A stretch of DNA of 64,000 bases from Thalassobium sp. (GCA_002733205.1 NVUW01000005.1:1-64000), one strand, 5' to 3'; positions 8,549 through 19,122 are shown, numbered from the stretch's first letter. Notes: generated by a model not told the origin, from the sequence alone. Made by a program: numbers and translations.

Positions 8549-8746
8549 TCAGCGTTTTTTCTTCGCCCGTTTTTTTTTCAGATAGTCTTTTACCGGTGTT
8601 TTTTTATCCGGCAATGCCGCCGCAAAACGCTCACGCATGGCCTCAATTTTGGCGTCTTTTTCATCGTGCATACGGGTGTGACGATGTTTATCACCGGCCT
8701 GGCGGAAGTCCACCACGGTATTTTCAGATTTTTCGCTCTCTGACAT
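8549..8746 (-). CDS. Small basic hypothetical protein
   Basis: The 65-residue product is not recognised. It ends in a very basic tail (KDYLKKKRAKKKR), is charged throughout and has no hydrophobic segment, so it may bind nucleic acid or ribosomes. The ATG at 8746 has GGAGT seven bases upstream. Longer frames extend into the start of hrpB and are not used. It sits between two plus-strand genes and is convergent with the first. Confidence 0.6.
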   Translation of the reverse strand: MSESEKSENTVVDFRQAGDKHRHTRMHDEKDAKIEAMRERFAAALPDKKTPVKDYLKKKRAKKKR

Positions 8747-8831
8747 GCTTACTCCTGTTGCCAATAGCAGGACGTCGCCATAGTGTGGCCATGGTAGCAT
8801 AAGTCTTTTCTGACTGAACAAGCCTGCTGTC

Positions 8832-11381
8832 GTGACACTATCGCCTGCCCCATCATTGCTGTCTTCTGCCCTGCCCATTGACCCGGTCCTGCCCGGACTG
8901 CGCACGCATCTGTGCGCACACACCAATGTACTGCTCAGTGCCGAGCCCGGTGCCGGTAAAACGACCCGCGTGCCGCTGGCGCTGCTGAACGAGCCCTGGC
9001 TGGCGGGCCAGAAAATCATCATGCTGGAGCCGCGGCGTCTGGCGGCACGAAATGCCGCCCGTTTTATGGCGAACCAGCTGAACGAACAGGCCGGAGAAAC
9101 CGTCGGCTATCGTATCCGCCTTGAGCAAAAAATTTCTGCCACGACCCGCATTGAAGTCGTTACCGAGGGTATTCTCACACGGATGCTGCAGGATGATCCG
9201 GAACTGAGCGGCGTCGGCCTGATTATTTTCGATGAATTCCACGAACGTAACCTGCACTCCGATCTGGCGCTGGCGCTGGCGCACCAGTGCCAGCAATTAT
9301 TGCGTCCGGAGCTGCGCCTGCTGGTGATGTCCGCCACGCTGGACACCGATAGTCTGGGCGACAAACTACAGGCTCCTCTGCTGCACAGTACAGGCCGTAG
9401 CTTTAAGGTTAAGCACCATTACCGGCCACTGCCCAACAACAACAGCCGGCTGGCAGAGCACTGCGCCAGCGTGATACGCGAAGCTCTGAATTCACACCAC
9501 GAAGGGGATGTACTGGTGTTTCTGCCCGGCGTTGCCGATATCAGCCGCGTGCAGACACTGCTGCAGGAGACACTGAGCGGAGTGCTGGTTGCTCCCCTTC
9601 ATGGCCAGCTGAGTGACAGCGAACAGAAAACGGCACTGGCACCCGCTCCGGCAGGCCAGCGCAAAGTGATTCTGGCCACCAATATTGCCGAAAGCTCACT
9701 GACCATTGATGGTGTGCGCATCGTGGTGGATTCCGGTCTTGAACGGCGCATGAGCTTCTCCCCGGCCAGCGGTATCAGCCAGTTGCAGACGCGGAATATC
9801 TCTCAGGCATCCAGCGTCCAGCGTGCAGGCCGGGCCGGACGTCAGGCAGAAGGATTCTGCTACCGCTTGTGGCGCGAAGAAGAACAAAACCGGCGCGAGC
9901 CACATATCCGCGCCGAGATACTGGATGCCGATCTGGCGCCGCTGTTGCTTGAACTGCTGCACTGGGGCGCGGATCTTAACGATCTGTTATGGCTTACACC
10001 TCCGCCTGTCGCCAGCCTCAACCAGGCCCGGCAGGTACTGGCTCAGCTGGGTATGCTGCAGCCGGATGCGCCGTTGCGCCTGAACGAACACGGCCAGCGC
10101 TGTGCCGCTTTGGGTCTGGAACCACGCTGGGCCCACGCCCTGCTCTGCGCCCGGGATCTGGACATGGCTGCCGAAGCCTGTGAGCTGGTTGCCGTTTTGC
10201 AGGAATGGCCACACAAGCAACGTCACAGCGATGACGCCGGGCGTCTGCTGTCACAAGCCCGGCGACAACACAGTGTATGGAATAGCCGCATCAAACCTCT
10301 GGCACAGCGCTGGCAGCGCCAATTACAGGCACAGCCCGCGGCGATACCATTAGACTGCGGACTGATCATCGCCCTCGCCTTTCCCGACCGCATTGCCCAG
10401 AAACGCAGCGCTAATGCCCAGACGTTTCGTTTAAGCGGTGGCAGCGGTGCCGAACTGCAACATAACAGCGATCTGCATAATGCCGACTATCTGGCCATTG
10501 CCGATATCAGCGGCGGCCAGCCGGACCGTATCCGTCTGGCGGCCGCGCTCGATAACAACAGCCTGTCACGACTGCAGGAAGCCGCACCGCAACTGTTCAG
10601 CGAGCGTACCGAGATCGGTTGGAACGACAGTGGCCAATTAAAAGCTCTGCAACATCGCTGTCTGGGTCAGCTGATTCTGAGCAGCAAACCCCTGCCAGCG
10701 TTATCAGCTGACGACTGGCAACAGGCCTGGCGCGATTACTTCCGCCAATGCGGCCTGAACGATCTGCCCTGGCAGGATGATGCCCGCACGCTGCGCAGCC
10801 GCATGGCGCTGGCCGCTCAGTATCTGAATACCGATAACGCAGACGCTGACGGCCATCGCTGGCCAGACGTCAGCGATCAGGCTCTGCTGCAACGTCTGGA
10901 CGATTGGCTTATGCCGTTCTGCACTAAGGCCAGAAATTTGCGCGACCTCAACAAGGTGACACTGAACGATGCATTGCTCAGCCTGCTCAGCTGGGAGCAA
11001 CAGCAACAGCTTAACCAGCATGTCCCTGGTCACTGGCAGGTGGCCAGCGGCTCCCGTATTGCTCTGCAATACAACAATGATCCGAATCTGAGCGACGACC
11101 CCGATCAACCACCGCTGCTGGCAGTTAAGCTGCAGGAGATGTTCGGCTATGAAGGCCAGCCCGCCATTCTTAACGGCCGGGTGCCACTGCTGATTCACCT
11201 GCTGTCACCGGCACGCCGGCCCTTGCAGGTTACCCGCGATCTGCCGCATTTCTGGCGCCATACCTACGCCGAAGTGCGCAAAGACATGCGTGGCCGCTAC
11301 CCGAAACATCCCTGGCCTGAAGATCCGCTCAGTGCCGAGGCGACCGCATTAACCAAGCGCGCGCTGAGCAAGCGGCAATAA
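8832..11381 (+). CDS. hrpB: ATP-dependent helicase HrpB
   Basis: The 849-residue DEAH-type RNA helicase matches HrpB length and order: Walker A GAGKT (40-44), LEPRRLAARNAA motif Ia, DEFHERNLHSD (134-144, a DEFH variant usual for HrpB), VMSATL motif III, LATNIAESSLTI and QRAGRAGR motif VI, then helicase-associated and HrpB C-terminal domains. The best start is a GTG at 8832. Its cellular role is not well defined; family members are linked to RNA processing. It is not co-directional with its upstream neighbour, so it has its own promoter. Confidence 0.92.
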   Translation: MTLSPAPSLLSSALPIDPVLPGLRTHLCAHTNVLLSAEPGAGKTTRVPLALLNEPWLAGQKIIMLEPRRLAARNAARFMANQLNEQAGETVGYRIRLEQKISATTRIEVVTEGILTRMLQDDPELSGVGLIIFDEFHERNLHSDLALALAHQCQQLLRPELRLLVMSATLDTDSLGDKLQAPLLHSTGRSFKVKHHYRPLPNNNSRLAEHCASVIREALNSHHEGDVLVFLPGVADISRVQTLLQETLSGVLVAPLHGQLSDSEQKTALAPAPAGQRKVILATNIAESSLTIDGVRIVVDSGLERRMSFSPASGISQLQTRNISQASSVQRAGRAGRQAEGFCYRLWREEEQNRREPHIRAEILDADLAPLLLELLHWGADLNDLLWLTPPPVASLNQARQVLAQLGMLQPDAPLRLNEHGQRCAALGLEPRWAHALLCARDLDMAAEACELVAVLQEWPHKQRHSDDAGRLLSQARRQHSVWNSRIKPLAQRWQRQLQAQPAAIPLDCGLIIALAFPDRIAQKRSANAQTFRLSGGSGAELQHNSDLHNADYLAIADISGGQPDRIRLAAALDNNSLSRLQEAAPQLFSERTEIGWNDSGQLKALQHRCLGQLILSSKPLPALSADDWQQAWRDYFRQCGLNDLPWQDDARTLRSRMALAAQYLNTDNADADGHRWPDVSDQALLQRLDDWLMPFCTKARNLRDLNKVTLNDALLSLLSWEQQQQLNQHVPGHWQVASGSRIALQYNNDPNLSDDPDQPPLLAVKLQEMFGYEGQPAILNGRVPLLIHLLSPARRPLQVTRDLPHFWRHTYAEVRKDMRGRYPKHPWPEDPLSAEATALTKRALSKRQ

Positions 11382-11532
11382 CCTGGATTTTCAGGAGTGT
11401 GACTGAGAGCCTTGTGGCAAAAAAATAATATAAAAATCAACAGTACATGGTGTAACCAATCATTACCCGGCGCAGTGGTTATCTGCGCCCAGCGTACTAG
11501 CCTGTTAAACATACTATGGTTCAGGCTGAGTT

Positions 11533-12087
11533 ATGTCCGCGAAAAAAGTCGTTGCAATACTGGTGTTTGCTGCCCTGGCACTGGCGCTTGTGATCGGTGG
11601 CCAGATTGGCCGGCAGTCGCTGGTTCAGGTATCCGGTGTCGCCTCTCCCGACACCTCATCCGACAAGCGCTCAGGCGCACAGACGGTGACAGCACCCGCA
11701 GCAGCAAGCACCACAGCGAACCATTCCGCTCAGCAAGCAACATCCGCTTCGCAAACACTCCCCATCAAACAGCCTGATCTGACGCTGAACGCTCGCGGGG
11801 CTTTGCACACCCATGCGCAGGACGATGAACACACCTCCCTGCCGCCGGCACTGGCGGCCGATATTGAACAACGCCGTATTCCGCAAAGTCAGCTGCTGCT
11901 GACTCCCAACCGTAATGGTGGCTACTCCATGGATGCCAAGGGCCAGTACCACACCGTAGTGGTGGCTTTTATTGACGAAAATGGCCAGCTGCGTACCGAA
12001 GAACGCATCGTGTATCCCCTGACCGATCAGCCACCGGCGCTTCCTGCAGCACCGCCAGCGGCCAACGCAAAACCCGGCAAACCATGA
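11533..12087 (+). CDS. Hypothetical membrane-anchored protein
   Basis: The 184-residue product has one N-terminal hydrophobic helix (about 5-23, VVAILVFAALALALVIGG) after two lysines, then a Ser/Thr/Ala-rich region and a compact C-terminal part. This suggests an inner-membrane anchor with a periplasmic domain. No family is recognised. Its stop overlaps the start of the metalloprotease-like gene by four bases (ATGA), a strong sign of co-translation. The pair may form one function, such as a chaperone or partner for the exported protein; that is inference. Confidence 0.7.
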   Translation: MSAKKVVAILVFAALALALVIGGQIGRQSLVQVSGVASPDTSSDKRSGAQTVTAPAAASTTANHSAQQATSASQTLPIKQPDLTLNARGALHTHAQDDEHTSLPPALAADIEQRRIPQSQLLLTPNRNGGYSMDAKGQYHTVVVAFIDENGQLRTEERIVYPLTDQPPALPAAPPAANAKPGKP

Positions 12088-15000
12088 GGCCTGTTATGTA
12101 CCCGCTGAAATATTCTCTTATCACTCTCAGCCTGTGCAGCGCACTCCTGAGTGCTCAGACCCATGCCGCTGGCATTCAGATTATTAACACCGACGGTGCC
12201 GGCGAAGGCTTTAATGATGCCACCGTAGTCAGCACTATTGGTGGTAACAGTGCCACCACACTGGGCGCACAACGTCTGGCCGTCTTCAACCGCGCAGCCG
12301 ACATACTCAATGCCACGTTCGACATTGCGGTGACCGTTAACGTCAACTCCTCCTTCGACCCTCTGTTCTGCGATACCAACAGCGCCACCCTGGGCAGTGC
12401 AGGTGCCGCCAATTATCAGTTCGTTAACGATGGCGGGGTGTGGACGGTGTATGCCGATGCATTGGCAAACCAACTGTAGGGCAGCGATGTTGAACCGGCA
12501 CAAGCTGAAATTAACGCGCAATTTAACAGTGGCATTGGTAATCCCGGTTGCCTGCAAAGCTCTGGCTGGTATCTGGGGTTTGATGATCCGGCCGGCAGCG
12601 GTAACTCACTGCTGTCGGTGGTGTTGCATGAAATTATGCATGGCATGGGGTTTTTATCCTTGCTGGCGTCAGACGGCAGCAGTGGCGCTACGGTCGGTGG
12701 CAGTTTCGTCTATGACCCTTACACCAAGCTGTTATACGACGCCTCTCAAGGTGCCCGGGTCACGACCCTGAATCAGACGCAAAGGGCGGCATCCACCACT
12801 AACAATGGCAACCTGGTCTGGGATGGTGCGCAAACCAATGCGCAACTGGGTGGATTCAGCGCCGGAGTCAACAGCGGCAGAATGCAGATGTATGCGCCAA
12901 CGGGCTACACCCCCGGGTCTTCGGTCAGTCATTTTGATACGGCCGCCACTCCGAACGAAATAATGGAGCCGCAATACACCGAGTTTCTGGATGACGCCGG
13001 ATTAGCCAAGTACCTGTTGGCGGATATTGGCTGGACACTGGCTTCCGCTGGCAATAGTGCTCCGGTAATGGGCGCAGTTTCAGCCCAAACCCTGAATGAA
13101 GACGCCACCCTGGACGTGACAGTTGGCGCCACCGATGCCGATGGCGACAGCCTGACCTACACCATCACGGCTGCCACCGCAGAGCTGGGTGCCAGTATCA
13201 GCGGCACCACCTTAAGCATTACTCCGCAAGCCAATTACAACGGCACTGGCAGTATTACGGTGCAGGTGTCCGATGGCGCGCTGACCGACAGCACCAGCTT
13301 TAATGTCACCGTTGATCCGGTCAACGATGCGCCGGTAATCAGCGCCATCACGGCTAAAACACTCGACGAAGATGCCACACTGGACGTCACGTTAGCCGCC
13401 ACCGATATCGACAGCGGCTCGTTAACTTACAGCATCACGGCTGCCACCGCAGAGCTGGGTACCAGTATCAGCGGCACCACCTTAAGCATTACTCCGCAAG
13501 CCAATTACAACGGTACTGGCAGTATTACAGTGCAGGTGTCCGATGGCGTGCTGACCGACAGCACCAGCTTTAATGTCACCGTTGATCCGGTCAACGATGC
13601 GCCGGTCTTTACCTCGGCCAGCAGCTTTAATACAGCTAATGACGCCGACCTGATAATTACCCTGACCGCCAGCGATATTGATACCGCCGGCGGCTCTCTG
13701 GTTTTCAGTCTGGTTAACGTTGACAGCGCTAAACTCAGCGGCAGCCTCAGTGGCAGCACTCTGACGCTGACACCGGTGGCCGGCACCAGTGGCACAACGA
13801 CGGTTGATGTTGCTGTCAGCGATGGCATCATCAGTACGCCGCAAAGTATCAGTGTGAATGTCCTTTCTGCCGCCAATCAGGCTCCGGTCTTCAACCCGCC
13901 CACGCCACTGACACTGCTGCAGGAAACCAGCACGGTTGTCACCCTGAGTGCCAGCGATGCCGATGGCAACAGTCTGACTTACAGCGTCGGCAGCGTCGGC
14001 AGCGTCGGCAGCGGTGTCAGCGCCGCTGTCAGCGGCGATCAGCTCAGTATCAGTGCTGATACTGGCTTTACCGGTAATGCCAGTATTTCGCTCAGTGTCA
14101 GCGATGGTGTACTAAACGACAGTGCGATACTGGCCGTCACGGTACTGCCAAAATTCGAGCTACAGCAGGATGGTATAACGCTTGGTAACGGTGACAGTCT
14201 GAACGCTGCCCTGAATGCCTTGCCCCTGACACTCAGTGGTGGCGACGGACAGCTCAGCACCTCTCTGTTTTTTGATGGCAGCCAGCAGGACAGCCTGCTC
14301 AGTTATAATGCCACCACGCAAAGTTACAGCCTCGCCATGCCATCCAGCGGTGCCTTTGCTGGCACCTATACACTGTCAGTCACCGACGGTCATGGTTTCA
14401 GCGCCACCTATTACATCGAGCGGCCATTGCGGGTGACGACGAATGTCACCCCAACACTGGCATTGTCGGCCAGCCAGACGATCAGCGTTGAAGGCGCTCC
14501 GGCCGGTTCACTGCTGTCACTGAGCAGCAGCTCAGCCCAGGTCGCTTTCAGCGATGCCAGTGGCAATGCACTGACCACGACCAGTGCGCCTGATGATGCC
14601 GATCACTTTAATGCCGCCCGTGTGGTGCTGACATTCAATGCCGTCAGTCACAACAGTCAGCCGGTAATTACGGCATCCGCTACCAACCTGCCGGATGGTG
14701 AGTTACCCCTCGCATTGCAAGCTGGCCGAACCGTCTTAATTACCGTTACCGATCAGGATGCTCAGGCGGTGACAGGGGCAATCGCTGCCTTGAATGACAA
14801 CCGTTTTGAACAATGGGGACTGCCATCTTCTGCCAGTGCCAACAGTAGCGGTGAAATCAGCCTGCAATTACCCGAAGAAAGCCTGCAGCTGAATCTCAGC
14901 GCGGAAGGTTACCTGGGGACAACACTGACTATTGATGATGCACAGTTGAGTGCAGAGGTAACCCTCACCGCACTGGATTCACCCTTCAGCCTCAATGGCA

Positions 15001-15407
15001 TTGTGCAGGCCAGTGGTTTTGACTTCAGTACAGAATTACCGCAACTGACGCTGCTGTTCAGTGACAACAGCAGTGAAGTGCTGACGCTGAACAGCATCAG
15101 CAGTACCTCCGCAAGTTACAACTGGCTGGGCGATCTGGCGGTAAAAACACCGCAAAGCTTACAAATCCGGCATAGCAATATCAGTCAGATAACGGCTAGT
15201 ATTAATACCAATTTCAGCAGCCAGACAATTAATGTCACCCTGGTTGCCAGTGCCCCACAACCAACAACCGAAGTGATCGTTGTCAGCTCCGGTGGCTCAT
15301 CCGGTGGTGGCGCACTCTGGTATTTATTATGGCTATGCCCAATAATCGCCATGAACCGGTTTATACGGGCAAACATCCGCTCCCGGAGTCTGTCCCCGGC
15401 AAAATAA
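12084..15407 (+). pseudogene. Secreted metalloprotease-like protein with cadherin-type repeats, interrupted by an amber codon
   Basis: One continuous frame of about 1106 codons is broken by a single TAG at 12477-12479 (codon 132). The frame is open on both sides, and the sequence after the stop (GSDVEPAQAEINAQF) continues the same domain, so this is a nonsense change rather than a frameshift. Before it lies a signal peptide (cleavage near THAAG). After it come a zinc-type motif HEIMHGMGF, two nearly identical cadherin-like repeats ending VDPVNDAPV, further Ig/cadherin-like repeats, and a C-terminal tail of Gly-Gly-Ser, a hydrophobic stretch and Arg-rich residues that resembles GlyGly-CTERM sorting signals. 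Without readthrough, only a 131-residue fragment is made. An ATG at 12096 is an alternative start. Confidence 0.8.
13171..13607 (+). repeat. Tandem duplication within the protease-like gene (270-base period)
   Basis: The segment 13171-13337 recurs at 13441-13607 with only about four base differences, at a period of 270 bases. It encodes two cadherin-like modules with the shared segment ITPQANYNGTGSITVQVSDG. The near identity suggests recent duplication or gene conversion. Confidence 0.85.
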
Positions 15408-15489
15408 TCGACCGCAAAGCGGTTGCAGATAGCAAGGATGCTTACGTAGCTGTCTGTAATCAGGGAAGCGGCATATAAAAGATTCTCCT

Positions 15490-18012
15490 ATGCTGCGTAC
15501 TCGTGCTGTTACTTTTAATGTTGTTACCTTATTGCTGGCAGGCCTGATCAGCCTGCTATCCGTGTCTTTTTCCGCGACTGCCGCAGAAGCCATTCCGCAA
15601 GACAGTAACGTGCTTTATCTCACCAATGACACCCATCAGATAAGCAGCCAAGGCGCGTTGTATTACCTCGAAGATCCGCTGGCGCAATTATCATTACCCT
15701 ATGTTATTGAACAGAATATTCCTTTCCGGCATTACCCCAAAGCCGCTTTTAATGAGGGCTTCACAGAATCCGCTTACTGGCTGAAGCTGACGGTTGATGC
15801 CAGCCTGAGCAATAAATCACGCTGGTTACTGGAAATTAACTACCCGCTTCTGGATGTTGTTAATGTGATTATCCAGGGGCCGGATGGCGCGCCGTTAAAC
15901 CATTACGAACTGGGCGATCTGAACGAATTTTCACAACGCCCGGTCTCCCATCGCAACTTTGTTGTCCCTCTCGACTTTACCGACGTCAAACAGCAGGTGG
16001 TGTATCTCAATGTCCAGACGACCAGTTCATTGCAGGTGCCCATCAGCCTGTGGGAAATAACCCACTTTGTTGAAAAACGCAGCAACGAACAATATGGGCT
16101 GGGGCTGTATTACGGCATGATGCTGGTGATGTTTCTCTACAATTTCTTTTTGTGGCTGAGCATCCGCGATAATAACTACCTGCTGTATATCGGCTATATC
16201 GCCTCATTTTCTGCCTTGCAATTAGCCACCAGCGGTCTGGGTTATCAATTTATCTGGCCGCAATGGGTCTGGCTTGAACAGATGGCGGTACCACTGACCA
16301 TTGGTTTGGTGGGGATATTCGGCAGTGCTTTCACCCGTGCTTTTTTACAAACCAAAGTGCATCACCGTCTGGCCGATATTGCGCTGCGGATATGCCTGCT
16401 GCTATCGGCCATGATCTGTCTGAGTGCATTGGTCTTTGATATTGCAACGGTGATGAGCAGCGGTAAATTTGTGGTGGTGATATTTCTTATTACCGTATTT
16501 TATTCGTCTGTTTCGTCACTGCTTAAAGGTCAGCATCAGGCCCGCTACTTCCTGATTGCCTGGGTATCGCTGATTGTTGGCGGTATGGTCACGATTTCCA
16601 TGATGCTGGGCTATCTGCCAAATAATCTGTGGACGACGCATGCCAGTAAAATCGGCAGTGCACTGGAAATTGTGCTGTTGTCTTTTGCCCTTGCCGACCG
16701 TATTAAAATTCTTGAACGGGCAAAAAATCATGCCGAAGCGCTGGTGAAAAAAGAGCTGGAAGAACGCGCGGTACGGCTGGCCGAATCCAATCGTCTGAAA
16801 AATGATTTTCTGGCAACCATCAGTCACGAATTCCGCACCCCACTGAACGGCATCCTGGGCTCCCTGGAATTGGCCGCCGATGAGCATGGTAAGCCGCAGC
16901 TGAATTCACTTCAGGATGCCCGCAACAGCGCCAGAGATATGCTCGATCTGGTCGACAATGTACTGACCTACACCGAGCTGCAGGCCGGTAACCGCATCAT
17001 GTCGCCGGAAACCATTGAACTGGCCCCCATGATCCGTAGTGCCGCTGACTATATCCGCCAGCAATGCCACAACAAACATCTGACCTTTGAACTGGTGTTA
17101 CAGCCAGGATTACCGAACCATATCCGCGCCGATATTAAATGCATCCGTCATGCACTTAAGGCGCTGCTGGAAAATGCCGTTAAATTTACCCAGAAGGGTC
17201 AGATCCGCATAGAAGTTGGCGTCAGCCAGATGAACAACATGACCACGCTTGATATTCATATCCGCGATACCGGCATTGGTATGACGGCCGCTGAGCTCAG
17301 CCGTGTACAGGACTATTTTTATCAGGGGGATGGCTCTGATCAGCGCCGCTACCAGGGACTGGGGATCGGCTTATCGCTGGTACGCGCGGTATGTCATTGC
17401 ATGAAAGGCCGTCTTGAAATTGACAGTGAAAAGCATCAGGGAACCGATGTTCACCTTCACCTGCCGGTACAGGCATTGGGCAGAAGCGAAGTCCGGCTGA
17501 TTAAAAACCGGATCGAAGCCGTCGAAACCACACCAATCGAAAATATCCGTGGTCGGGCGTTAGTGGTGGAAGACAACACCATCAACCAGCGGGTACTGCA
17601 CTCGATGCTCAGTCGTTTGCAACTGAAAGTGGATGTCGCTGACAACGGCGAGAAAGCGCTGGAGATGCTGAATTCAGAGCGAGCATACCGCTACGACATG
17701 ATCTTTATGGATTGCCAGATGCCAGTGATGGATGGCTTTGAAGCAACCCGTATTCTGCGGGCCAGCAACATCAGCGAACGACATTCTCCGGTCATCGCCG
17801 TAACCGCCAACGCCATGTCCGGTGATCAGCAACGTTGTCTGGATGCAGGAATGAATGATTATCTGAGCAAACCCATCAGCCTTGAGCAAATCCGCCAGAT
17901 CGTACAAAAATGGCTGCCTGCGGATGCCGGCCATGAAGATCCGACAACCGGGCGCTCGGCTGATCAGGCTTCGCAGCCACCTGCCGACCCTGAACGGCAA
18001 AAACCGGGCTGA
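15490..18012 (+). CDS. Hybrid sensor histidine kinase, 7TMR-DISM type
   Basis: The 840-residue inner-membrane kinase has a signal peptide (cleavage near ATAAEA), a periplasmic 7TMR-DISM extracellular domain (about 40-190), seven membrane helices (about 205-405), a HisKA domain with phospho-acceptor His446 in ATISHEFRTPLNG, a HATPase domain (DTGIGM, GLGIGLSL) and a C-terminal receiver with Asp741 in FMDCQMPVMDG. All key residues are present. No separate response regulator or output gene is adjacent, so partners must be encoded elsewhere. DISM sensors are thought to bind carbohydrates or other small ligands; the ligand here is unknown. Confidence 0.9.
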   Translation: MLRTRAVTFNVVTLLLAGLISLLSVSFSATAAEAIPQDSNVLYLTNDTHQISSQGALYYLEDPLAQLSLPYVIEQNIPFRHYPKAAFNEGFTESAYWLKLTVDASLSNKSRWLLEINYPLLDVVNVIIQGPDGAPLNHYELGDLNEFSQRPVSHRNFVVPLDFTDVKQQVVYLNVQTTSSLQVPISLWEITHFVEKRSNEQYGLGLYYGMMLVMFLYNFFLWLSIRDNNYLLYIGYIASFSALQLATSGLGYQFIWPQWVWLEQMAVPLTIGLVGIFGSAFTRAFLQTKVHHRLADIALRICLLLSAMICLSALVFDIATVMSSGKFVVVIFLITVFYSSVSSLLKGQHQARYFLIAWVSLIVGGMVTISMMLGYLPNNLWTTHASKIGSALEIVLLSFALADRIKILERAKNHAEALVKKELEERAVRLAESNRLKNDFLATISHEFRTPLNGILGSLELAADEHGKPQLNSLQDARNSARDMLDLVDNVLTYTELQAGNRIMSPETIELAPMIRSAADYIRQQCHNKHLTFELVLQPGLPNHIRADIKCIRHALKALLENAVKFTQKGQIRIEVGVSQMNNMTTLDIHIRDTGIGMTAAELSRVQDYFYQGDGSDQRRYQGLGIGLSLVRAVCHCMKGRLEIDSEKHQGTDVHLHLPVQALGRSEVRLIKNRIEAVETTPIENIRGRALVVEDNTINQRVLHSMLSRLQLKVDVADNGEKALEMLNSERAYRYDMIFMDCQMPVMDGFEATRILRASNISERHSPVIAVTANAMSGDQQRCLDAGMNDYLSKPISLEQIRQIVQKWLPADAGHEDPTTGRSADQASQPPADPERQKPG

Positions 18013-18063
18013 ACGTCGCCCGTCCGCCGGTGAATGGAGTCCGGTGAATAGTACAGGGAAAAG

Positions 18064-18825
18064 CTACAGAGGCCCCAGCAGCAGCTTCAGGCCAACAATC
18101 AGCGTGACCAACTCATACAGCCGCTTGATGGTCAGATTACCGGCCTGAATTGAAGAATGAGCCCCCAGGTAGCCTCCCACCAGAGAGCCGGCCACCAGCG
18201 CTGGAATCCATTGCCACTGAACGTCCGCCATCGCACTCATGGTGATCGCACCAGTACCGTTCCAGCCCAACCCGACCGCAACCAGTGTCTGCGCCACCGC
18301 GGTTTTGTAATCCAGTCCAAACCAGTACACCAGCCACAAAGTGACAAACAGACCACTGCCGGCCGACAGCGCACCATTGGCAAAACCGATCAGTAACAGC
18401 ACCAGCGCCCCCACCGCAAAACCCGCCGTGCTGCGGTTACGCCCGTTTTTATGTAAACCCAGCTGCGGCTTAAACCAGGAGTACAGCGCCAGCGATAAGG
18501 TCAGCAATCCCAGGGCAATCTCAGCCTGACGGGCCGGCACGTCGAGAATAAACAAGGCACCAGCAATCACGCCAGGCACACCGGCTGCGACAATCAGCAG
18601 CAAAATCCGGCGATCAAGGTGATGCTCTCGCAGATGACGGGCGGTTGCACCAACGCCCAGCGCAACCGTCGCCACTTTGTGCGTGGCCAGTGCCAGCGGG
18701 AATGGCAGCCCCATAAAAATCAGAATCGGTAGCTGAATCAGTCCGGCACCACCACCGGCCAGCGCGGAAAACCAGTTCGCTACAATTGCAATCAGAAAAA
18801 GTGCCGTTTGTTCGATATAATCCAT
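18064..18825 (-). CDS. TSUP/TauE-SafE family permease
   Basis: The 253-residue membrane protein has about eight hydrophobic helices. The N-terminal pattern LAGGGAGLIQLPILIFMGLP is typical of the TauE/SafE (TSUP) family, which exports or imports sulfite, sulfoacetate or other small organosulfur or carboxylate anions. The internal repeat SAGSGLFVTLWLVYWFGLD is the second half-motif. It is divergent from a glutaredoxin gene with only 23 bases between start codons, so its promoter must lie within the neighbouring coding sequence or be very compact. Substrate unknown. Confidence 0.85.
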   Translation of the reverse strand: MDYIEQTALFLIAIVANWFSALAGGGAGLIQLPILIFMGLPFPLALATHKVATVALGVGATARHLREHHLDRRILLLIVAAGVPGVIAGALFILDVPARQAEIALGLLTLSLALYSWFKPQLGLHKNGRNRSTAGFAVGALVLLLIGFANGALSAGSGLFVTLWLVYWFGLDYKTAVAQTLVAVGLGWNGTGAITMSAMADVQWQWIPALVAGSLVGGYLGAHSSIQAGNLTIKRLYELVTLIVGLKLLLGPL

Positions 18826-18848
18826 GCAGAGTTCATCTGGGGAAACTT

Positions 18849-19088
18849 ATGAAATACGCTTTGTACTACTACGACGCCTGTCCATTCTGCCAGCGTGTGC
18901 TGCGTGCACTGCCCGGCGTAAAGGTCGAGGTCGAAAAACGCAATGTGCTGACCAATCAGGAATTCCGTAAACAACAATATGCGGCAACCGGCCGTACCAC
19001 GGTGCCCTGCCTGCTGATTTCTGATAACGGCAAAGATACCTGGATGTTCGAATCCGCCGATATTATCCGCTTTCTACAAAGCCGCTGA
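18849..19088 (+). CDS. Glutaredoxin
   Basis: The 79-residue thioredoxin-fold protein has the active motif CPFC at residues 12-15, the cis-Pro segment TTVPCLLI and the C-terminal FESADIIRFL helix typical of GSH-binding glutaredoxins. It should reduce disulfides with glutathione in the cytoplasm. A GGGGAAA ribosome site lies six bases before the ATG at 18849. An unusual feature is the 23-base spacing to the divergent permease. A bidirectional terminator lies downstream between it and ribE. Confidence 0.88.
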   Translation: MKYALYYYDACPFCQRVLRALPGVKVEVEKRNVLTNQEFRKQQYAATGRTTVPCLLISDNGKDTWMFESADIIRFLQSR

Positions 19089-19122
19089 ACAAAGCAATCA
19101 GCCAAACCTGAGCGCTCAGCAA

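Noticed and set aside
12477..12479. TAG as a pyrrolysine codon
   Set aside because: Pyrrolysine use is very rare in gammaproteobacteria and no pyl genes are seen; a nonsense change is simpler.
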